NCBI GenBank assembly: GCA_947627325.1
Contig: CANQVO010000003.1
Coordinates: 169,263 to 233,262, forward strand
Length of the DNA stretch: 64,000 bases
Source of the DNA: an uncultured Oscillospiraceae bacterium
GTDB lineage: Bacteria > Bacillota > Clostridia > Oscillospirales > Oscillospiraceae
Direction: 5' to 3'
Position numbers and translations under genes: made by a program. This document shows positions 58,462 to 64,000 of the stretch, in pieces. Under the pieces are notes generated by a model. It had not been told where the DNA came from and made no database searches. It was given only the letters and a program-made list of their open reading frames with translations. Position 1 is the first letter of the stretch. The number at the start of each line of letters is the position of its first letter.

Positions 58462-61182
58462 TTACGGCGCGGCGGGCGATCCGGCCTCCGCCTCCGCTTC
58501 AGGGGCGGCCTCCGGCGGAGTTTCCGCTTCAGGCGGAACGTCTGGCGGGACTTCCGGCTCGGTTTCCGGCTCGACCGCCGCTTCAGGCGGGGCCTCCGGC
58601 GGCACGTCCGGGGGCGTCTCCGGGGACGCGGGGGCGGCCTTTTTCCGCGCCAGGCGCTTTTTCATCAGGGCCAGGTAGGCCGCCGTGGCCACCAGGCCCA
58701 CCCCCGTCATCGCCGCGCTGACGGCCAGGTAGGGGTAGACCAGCCGGATGGTGGTCCGGCCCCGGCCCACCACCGTCAGGTGGGCGCTGTCCACCACGTC
58801 CTCCCGGTCGGGGCGGAAGATGTCGTGGTAGGCCAGGGTGGTGTTCACGTTGTCCCTGGGGGAGTCGATGGTGATGACGTTGTGGTGGTAGTCGATGGAG
58901 AGGGGGACGATCTCCCGTTGGGGCAGCTCCTGGGGGCTCAGATCCAGGGCGTGGGAGAGCAGTTGGCCCACCACCGGGTCCTGGGTCAGGGAGTAGTGGT
59001 AGGTGAGGGCCAGGCCGATGTAGATGATGTTCTCGTTCTCCCCGGTGCCGTAGAAGTCCATCTTCCCCTCCGGCACGTCGGTGATGGTGCCCCATACGTC
59101 GGTCAGGCCGTTGAGGTAGACCGTCTTCCAGTCCTTGGTGTACCCCTCGGGGAACAGCTGGCAGTAGAGCACGCCGTCGATGGTGTCCAGGGCGGGATAG
59201 CCGTTTTGGAAGTTCACGGTGTTACAGCTGACCCCCAGGAAGGTCTTGGAGCCGGTGTGCTCGTCGTCGGGGATGCCGTCGGCCAGGATGAGGACCCGGG
59301 TGCCCTGTTGGCTGACCGTCCGCACCAGGTCCTCCGCCTTGGCCAGGTCCTGGTAGGTGAAGCCGGCCAGGTAGAGCACGTCGTACTTCTCCAGGTCCTC
59401 CGGGGTGTAGTGGTCCAGCTGGGCGTCGTCCAGCTCCTCCACCGCCGGGAAGCCCTTGGCGATGTCCCCCGCGCCGGTGCCGATGGCGGCGGCCCGGTAG
59501 GTGCTGACCACGCCGAAGGTGGCGGGGGTGTCCCGGTGGTAGAGGCGGATGTGGTCGTTGGTCTCCACCAGGGCGTACCCGGACCGGGCGGCGGCGGCGT
59601 CCATCTCCCGGGCAGACTCGGCGGTGAAGTCGGTGGGGCTGACGGGGAAGAGGACCGAGTCGTTGCCCATCTCCAGCAGGCGGTCGAATACGTAGAGGTA
59701 CTGGCCGTCCTCGGCGGCCTCGTTGATCCGCACCAGGTTGAAGTACCGGGGGGCGGCCTGGACGCCCTGGCCGTAGCTGGTGGGCACGGCGTCGTTCCCA
59801 AAGCCGGCCTGGGCGTAGATGCCGTCGGCCACGATGGTGCCCGGCTCCACAATGGAACAGCGCTGCTGGGTGACCACCTTGGCCCGGTCGATCAGGGCGG
59901 CCTCTTCCACCGCGCGGAAGTGCTTGCTGGGGGGATCGGTGGACTCGGCGTGGGTCACCAGGGTGATGCCACAGCAGATCTCCACGGCGAAGAGCAGGAG
60001 GAAGGCCACCTGGATGGAGCGCCGCAGGGACAGCCAGAAGAAAAAGCTCACCAGCAGAACGCACAGGGCGATGGAGATGAACCGGGTCATCCACAGATAC
60101 TGGGCCCCCGGCAGATGGGACAGCAGAGTGTAGGCGGTGGGGGTGGTCATCAGCAAAATCAAAAGGGCGGTCCAGAAGCCGGGCAGGCTCTTGCGCTTGG
60201 CGCACAGCACGCCCAGGATACAGATCAGCAGGGTGGAGAAGCCGAAGTAGGAGGAGTTGCCGTTCCACACCCAGCGGTTCCAAACCCCGTGGAACAGGCC
60301 GGGGACGGGGTTGACCGTGTCCAGCAGGGGGAGGAAGTGGTTGGCCATGACCTGGGAGCTGTCAATGCCGGTGATGCCCCCCTTGATGGAGGGGTAGAGC
60401 AACAGCCCCGAGAGCAAAAAGCCCAGCAGGATGCAGATGACCACCGGCCATATGCTCACCCGCTTGTCCCTGGGCAGGAGCAGGAGGTAGAAGAACAGTA
60501 GAAACAGGGTGGAGATGGCGATCATCCCCGCCCAGCCCACGTGACAGCAGATGATAAAGAGGAAGGAGAAGATGAGCTTGGGAAGGCCCGACCACTTCCG
60601 CTCGTAAAGATAGTCGTACAGCCCCACGAAGAAGATGGGCATGGCGGGCAGGCTGATGGACCGGGCCAGCACCCCCTCGGCAAAGGTCATGAAGAGGTTG
60701 TTGGGCACCAGGAACCAGAAAAGGCCCATCACCGCCCCCAGCCAGGGCCGGCCATGGGTGCAGCCGATGACCAGCCAGACGATGGCGCAGGAGAAGTAGA
60801 GCAGGGCGATGAACAGCAGAAAGCCCAAATCCGAGTTGCCGCCCATCACCGCCTGGCACCCGGCCAGCAGATAGGCCGACAGGGGGGACCAGTACCGCCA
60901 GGTCTGGACCCCGTTGTACCAGGCCATGTCGATCAGGGGGAACCAGTTGCCCTCCTGGGTGATGGAGCGGTAGAGAAACTCCCCCCGGTAGATGTAGAAC
61001 ATGGCGTCCGAGCCGTCTTTGAAGTGGCCGCTGTGGTAGGCCAGGTAGGCCAGCAGGGCGGCCACGCAGGCGTAGAGGATCACGATCCCCGCCAGGGCCA
61101 GGGCGGTGGGGAGGCGACGGGTCCGGGGCCGGGCGGCGCCGGGGAGGGCGGGCCCTCCTGTCTCTAAGACCGCGGTGTCCAT
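58462..61182 (-). CDS. PTPS-related polytopic membrane protein
   Basis: A 906-aa protein. The first 430 residues hold about ten transmembrane helices with short loops; DGSDAMFYIYRGEFLYRSI near 55-72 and GNWFPLIDMAWYNGVQ after it resemble membrane glycosyltransferase-like 6-pyruvoyl-tetrahydropterin-synthase-related (PF10131-type) proteins. A soluble region of about 420 residues follows. It contains a Rossmann- or GATase-like stretch (YDVLYLAGFTYQDLAKAEDL, then GTRVLILADGIPDDE). A last helix near 840 is followed by MKKRLARKK and a Glu/Pro-rich tail, which the positive-inside rule puts in the cytoplasm. It follows the PTPS-fold gene by one base. Function is unknown; a role in polysaccharide synthesis or export is inferred from topology and the phosphoglycerol transferase in the operon. 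Confidence 0.75.
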   Translation of the reverse strand: MDTAVLETGGPALPGAARPRTRRLPTALALAGIVILYACVAALLAYLAYHSGHFKDGSDAMFYIYRGEFLYRSITQEGNWFPLIDMAWYNGVQTWRYWSPLSAYLLAGCQAVMGGNSDLGFLLFIALLYFSCAIVWLVIGCTHGRPWLGAVMGLFWFLVPNNLFMTFAEGVLARSISLPAMPIFFVGLYDYLYERKWSGLPKLIFSFLFIICCHVGWAGMIAISTLFLLFFYLLLLPRDKRVSIWPVVICILLGFLLSGLLLYPSIKGGITGIDSSQVMANHFLPLLDTVNPVPGLFHGVWNRWVWNGNSSYFGFSTLLICILGVLCAKRKSLPGFWTALLILLMTTPTAYTLLSHLPGAQYLWMTRFISIALCVLLVSFFFWLSLRRSIQVAFLLLFAVEICCGITLVTHAESTDPPSKHFRAVEEAALIDRAKVVTQQRCSIVEPGTIVADGIYAQAGFGNDAVPTSYGQGVQAAPRYFNLVRINEAAEDGQYLYVFDRLLEMGNDSVLFPVSPTDFTAESAREMDAAAARSGYALVETNDHIRLYHRDTPATFGVVSTYRAAAIGTGAGDIAKGFPAVEELDDAQLDHYTPEDLEKYDVLYLAGFTYQDLAKAEDLVRTVSQQGTRVLILADGIPDDEHTGSKTFLGVSCNTVNFQNGYPALDTIDGVLYCQLFPEGYTKDWKTVYLNGLTDVWGTITDVPEGKMDFYGTGENENIIYIGLALTYHYSLTQDPVVGQLLSHALDLSPQELPQREIVPLSIDYHHNVITIDSPRDNVNTTLAYHDIFRPDREDVVDSAHLTVVGRGRTTIRLVYPYLAVSAAMTGVGLVATAAYLALMKKRLARKKAAPASPETPPDVPPEAPPEAAVEPETEPEVPPDVPPEAETPPEAAPEAEAEAGSPAAP

Positions 61183-61183
61183 A

Positions 61184-61645
61184 TCACTTCAGCGCCTCGG
61201 CCAGGGCCTGGTCCAGCACGTCGGACAGCGCGGCCTGGGCGGTCTGCTCCGCGCCGGTGAGAAAGACCTCGTCCTGGTCGTAGGAGATGACGTAGCTGCG
61301 GGTGGGGGTCTCCGAGCCCTCGATCTGCTCCAGCTGGCCGCCCACGGCCTGGATCCGCTCCCGGATGGCGTCGCCAAAGTACTCCACCATGTTCTCCAGG
61401 GTGGGGATGATGGCGTCAAAGGGGGCCAGGTCGTTGATGGTCTGGTTCTGGTAGGTGGCGAAGAAGGACTCGATGGTCCGCTCGTAGACCGAGAACTGGA
61501 CGAACTCGCTGTTGGGCAACACCACGTCCAGGATGAACTCCCAGGTGTGGGGGTGGGCCTCGCCCTGCTTGCCGTTGATGATGATGTAGTGGCTGGCGTT
61601 GAGGTAGAATTTGAACTTGTACTTACAAAGCAGTCTGTTTCTCAT
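61184..61645 (-). CDS. PTPS/QueD-fold protein lacking the catalytic residues
   Basis: A 153-aa 6-pyruvoyl/6-carboxy-tetrahydropterin synthase-fold protein. The three zinc histidines are kept (SH at 19, HPH at 31 and 33), as is PTLENMVEYF with the pterin-anchoring glutamate. By eye, the nucleophile cysteine position of QueD (C27) is Gln here, and the Asp-His pair of the LDHxxLN motif is replaced by a YQNQTIND stretch. So the protein probably binds a pterin-like ligand or metal without classic catalysis. ATG at 61645 is chosen for AAAGGA upstream; it overlaps the preceding gene by 23 bases. No queC, queE or folE is nearby, which argues against queuosine synthesis. Confidence 0.8.
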   Translation of the reverse strand: MRNRLLCKYKFKFYLNASHYIIINGKQGEAHPHTWEFILDVVLPNSEFVQFSVYERTIESFFATYQNQTINDLAPFDAIIPTLENMVEYFGDAIRERIQAVGGQLEQIEGSETPTRSYVISYDQDEVFLTGAEQTAQAALSDVLDQALAEALK

Positions 61646-62762
61646 CTTCCAAAGTCCTTTCCACAAAGCGGTTAAAGCAGGTCTCCAGGGGGTCCTCCGG
61701 CGGCTGGGTGAGGGTGAGCTCCCCGGTGAGCTGTACCCCGGGGATCTGGATGTTCTCCTTGACGGCGCTGAGCTCCAGCGCCTCCACCCGCAACAGGACC
61801 AGCAGGATGTGCTTGTCGTCCAAAAGGGCGCGGAGGATCTTGTGGTTCATCTGGAACTGGGTGAAGCGCAGGAACTGGTGCTGTTCCTCCTCCCCGCCAC
61901 AGCGCAGGATCAGAAGGGTCAAGGGCCAGGCGTCCTTGCCCTCCAGCTTTTCCCACAGCATGGGCAGGGCCTTGGCGGTGTAGGCGGTGCGTTGGGCGTC
62001 GTAGAGGTCCTCCTTATGAAGGGCGCTGTTGAGCTTTTCCGTCTGCTTTCGCAGGGCCACGTTGTCCTCCGCCTCGGCGAAGTATTTCCGGCGGTAGGAG
62101 CTGGCCACGAAGAAGAGGATCTCGATGGCCACCACGAAGATGACCAGGGCGATGAGGGCCAGGGTGATGAGGTTGATCTTGGCGGTGAGGTAGGCGTTGT
62201 GGTCCAGGATGGTGTAGATGTTGGTCAGCAGGCAGACCTTATAGGAGTTGCCCTGGAAGCGGAACTCCGCCCCGGAGGCCACGTAGGACTGGGAGCCGAT
62301 CTGGATGGTGTCGTGGACGATGCGATCCCCGCTCAGCGCGTCCACAAAGCCCCGGGCCGAGTCGGTCTGGTAGTAGGAGGCGGTGGTGAAGCCCCCACGG
62401 GCGGCCCCGGCCTGGTAGCGGTTCGTCTCGGTCACGTCCTTGACGAAGATCAGCGAGCTCTGCCGGGACAGGGTCCAGTACCGGGTGGAGGAGGCGTCCA
62501 GGGTGGCCAGGATGCGCTCGATGTCGGCCTCGCTCCCGCCCCGCTGTTCGGTCAGGCGGATCTGCTCCAGCACCAGCTGGACGTAGCCGTCCTGCTGGGT
62601 GGCGTACACGTCCAGCACGCCCCGCTCATAGCTGCCCAGCTGGAGCCAGGCCAGATAGCCCACCGCCGCGGCCAACAGCAGTGCGGCAACGGTGACCAGC
62701 CAGGGCCGTATCCCCGGCCGGGCCTTTTTGCGCGGCTTGGATGCTTTGGGGTTTTTCTTCAT
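61623..62762 (-). CDS. Two-TM sensor-like membrane protein, cytoplasmic domain possibly degenerate GGDEF
   Basis: A 379-aa protein. A basic N-terminus (KKNPKASKPRKKARPG) precedes a first helix near 21-40. An extracytoplasmic domain of about 155 residues (ERGVLDVYATQQDGYVQLVL, later YKVCLLTNIYTIL), cache-like in layout, leads to a second helix near 197-222 and a coiled-coil-like stretch (EAEDNVALRKQTEKLNSAL). The cytoplasmic end has LTLLILRC, ILRALLDDKHILLVLLRVE and VQLTGELTLTQPPEDPLETCFNRF, an alternation that would fit a GGDEF fold, but no GGDEF motif or metal residues are present. I do not recognise the family with certainty. It overlaps the genes on both sides, so it is an integral part of the operon. 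Confidence 0.65.
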   Translation of the reverse strand: MKKNPKASKPRKKARPGIRPWLVTVAALLLAAAVGYLAWLQLGSYERGVLDVYATQQDGYVQLVLEQIRLTEQRGGSEADIERILATLDASSTRYWTLSRQSSLIFVKDVTETNRYQAGAARGGFTTASYYQTDSARGFVDALSGDRIVHDTIQIGSQSYVASGAEFRFQGNSYKVCLLTNIYTILDHNAYLTAKINLITLALIALVIFVVAIEILFFVASSYRRKYFAEAEDNVALRKQTEKLNSALHKEDLYDAQRTAYTAKALPMLWEKLEGKDAWPLTLLILRCGGEEEQHQFLRFTQFQMNHKILRALLDDKHILLVLLRVEALELSAVKENIQIPGVQLTGELTLTQPPEDPLETCFNRFVERTLEDEKQTAL

Positions 62763-64000
62763 GCCGTCCTCCTCTCAGCCTGGACCTGGGGATCCTTGTC
62801 CTGGGCGGAGCCCAGGACCGCCAGCTCCGGGGCGAAGTGGTTGATGTAGAAGCCGGACTGGACGGATAATTCCTCGTCCAGGGCGGCGGGGCCCATGGAC
62901 TCGCTGAGGGTCCGCCGGGTGGCGAAGAGGTCGGTGCCCAGGCCCAGCCGGTCCCCCCGGATGTCAAAGCCCAGGGCGGACAGGGTGGTGGGGAAGATGT
63001 CCAGGGCGTTGCACTGGCGGTTCCGCGCCCGCACGGGGCCGTCGGTCACGGCGTTGATGAAGCAGTTGTACACGCCCCGCTGTTCCCAGGGGGTCTCCCC
63101 CACCAGCACGGTGTCCATCCGGGGGTGGTCGCCGGTGATGACGATGACGGTGTCGTCATAGAAGTCCTGGGCCTGGCACCAGGCCACGAAGGCGCCCACC
63201 TGGGCGTCGGCGCAGGCCACCACGTTGGCGGCCCGCTCGGCGTGGTCGTTCCCGCACAGGGGGCAGAGGTAGCCCTCGGGGTAGTGGGTGTCCGCGGTGA
63301 GGAGGGTCAGGTTGAAGGGTCGGTCGCTCTGGGACAGGCGCTGGAGCTCCAGCTTGGCGTACTCGTAGAGCTTGGCGTCCTCAAAGCCCCACCACTCGTA
63401 GTAGTCCTCGTCCAGGTAGCCCCGCTCGATGGCGGTGTAGTAGTCAAAGATCTCGTAGTCCCCGTGCTGGCGGAAGAAGTCGGCGCGGTTGGCGAAGTCG
63501 AAGTCGGAGCCGCAGAGGAACTCGTTGCGGTAGCCCGCCTCCTTCAGGATATCCCCCAGGGTGGTCAGGCCCGAGGCGTAGGCCCCCATCTTCTCCACGG
63601 CGCTCTCGCTGACGGGGAGGGCGAAGTGGACCCCGGAGGAGGTGGAGAAGAGGGCGGCCATGGTCCAGGTGGCGCCCACGTTGGAGTAGAACCCGCCCAG
63701 GGGGCTGTCGCTGGAGGAGAAGGAGACGTTGGCCCGGGCCAGCCGGGTCAGGTTGGGGATCAGGTTGGTCTCCTGCACGCCGCCCACGTCGGGGGAGGCG
63801 TAGGTGGTCTCCATGCTCTCCATGTAGATGTAGATGAGGTTTTTGGGCTTTTGGGCGGTGGTGATGGACACGCTCCGGGGGTCCACATAGGAGTCCTCAT
63901 AGAGGGAGGAGTAGGTGAACTTGGAGGCCAGAAAGCCCGTCAGGTTGTAACAGGCGTTGGCGTAGATCAGCGACCCGGCCAACAGCAGACAGGTGAAGCA
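62759..64000 (-). CDS. OpgB/LTA-synthase-type phosphoglycerol transferase (5' partial)
   Basis: The frame is open to the right window edge, so the N-terminal membrane part is missing. The visible 413 residues are a sulfatase-fold domain: LIYIYMESMETTYAS (metal site), ETNLIPNLTRLARANVSFSSS, GATWTMAALFSTSSGVHF with the probable catalytic threonine, LTADTHYPEG and VIVITGDHPRMD. The TWTMA context is closer to OpgB/MdoB (phosphatidylglycerol to glucan transferase) than to LtaS. A CPLCGNDH segment near the TADTH motif may bind zinc or be a local insert. Its stop overlaps the next start as ATGA. It may decorate a glycan made or moved by the other operon members; this is inference. Confidence 0.83.
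   Translation of the reverse strand, partial: CFTCLLLAGSLIYANACYNLTGFLASKFTYSSLYEDSYVDPRSVSITTAQKPKNLIYIYMESMETTYASPDVGGVQETNLIPNLTRLARANVSFSSSDSPLGGFYSNVGATWTMAALFSTSSGVHFALPVSESAVEKMGAYASGLTTLGDILKEAGYRNEFLCGSDFDFANRADFFRQHGDYEIFDYYTAIERGYLDEDYYEWWGFEDAKLYEYAKLELQRLSQSDRPFNLTLLTADTHYPEGYLCPLCGNDHAERAANVVACADAQVGAFVAWCQAQDFYDDTVIVITGDHPRMDTVLVGETPWEQRGVYNCFINAVTDGPVRARNRQCNALDIFPTTLSALGFDIRGDRLGLGTDLFATRRTLSESMGPAALDEELSVQSGFYINHFAPELAVLGSAQDKDPQVQAERRTA

Overview
The window looks like chromosome from a GC-rich, endospore-forming Firmicute of the Clostridia, most likely an Oscillospiraceae-type gut anaerobe (Flavonifractor/Lawsonibacter/Intestinimonas-like). This rests on strong G/C preference at third codon positions, AGGAGG-type ribosome sites, sigma-A promoters, the sporulation and germination genes bofA, spoIVB and gpr, pyruvate:ferredoxin oxidoreductase, and S-layer-homology (SLH) surface proteins. 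The genus is inference. I see no rRNA, tRNA, CRISPR array, IS element or phage gene.

Layout. Positions 1-24978 hold two giant co-oriented surface-protein genes. The first (over 3300 aa, 5' end outside the window) ends in SLH domains. The second (4993 aa) has a signal peptide and about 25 InlB-like repeats but no visible wall anchor. They share an N-terminal module and dockerin-like calcium loops. ilvE follows. A minus-strand block at 26.2-29.1 kb holds secG, rnr, yaaL (DUF2508) and bofA. Facing away from it is nifJ. A 400-base hairpin-rich spacer precedes the operon pyrB-comEC-holA-rnmV. The next unit is hemW, an SLH-anchored phosphodiester glycosidase and a WYL regulator.

From 43.7 to 47.7 kb come a minus-strand ArsC-like/permease pair, a divergent XRE regulator with malic enzyme, and a 2-keto-3-deoxygluconate-type kinase. 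spoIVB stands alone at 48-49 kb. The minus-strand run glyQS, LTA-synthase-like protein and split transketolase covers 49.2-54.3 kb. It is followed by a DEAD-box helicase, a shikimate-kinase-like gene, rpsT and divergent gpr. The window closes with a tightly overlapped minus-strand operon (58.4-64 kb): an OpgB-like phosphoglycerol transferase (partial), a two-TM sensor-like protein, a PTPS/QueD-fold protein without its catalytic residues, and a 906-aa PTPS-related membrane protein.

How the genes work together. Malic enzyme, nifJ, the sugar kinase and transketolase fit fermentative carbon flow through pyruvate to acetyl-CoA. bofA and spoIVB belong to the sigma-K checkpoint, and gpr to spore outgrowth. 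The most novel-looking parts are the giant surface-protein pair and the terminal operon with a catalytically dead pterin-synthase fold. A PyrB carrying a PyrI-like zinc ribbon is the most unusual single-enzyme architecture.
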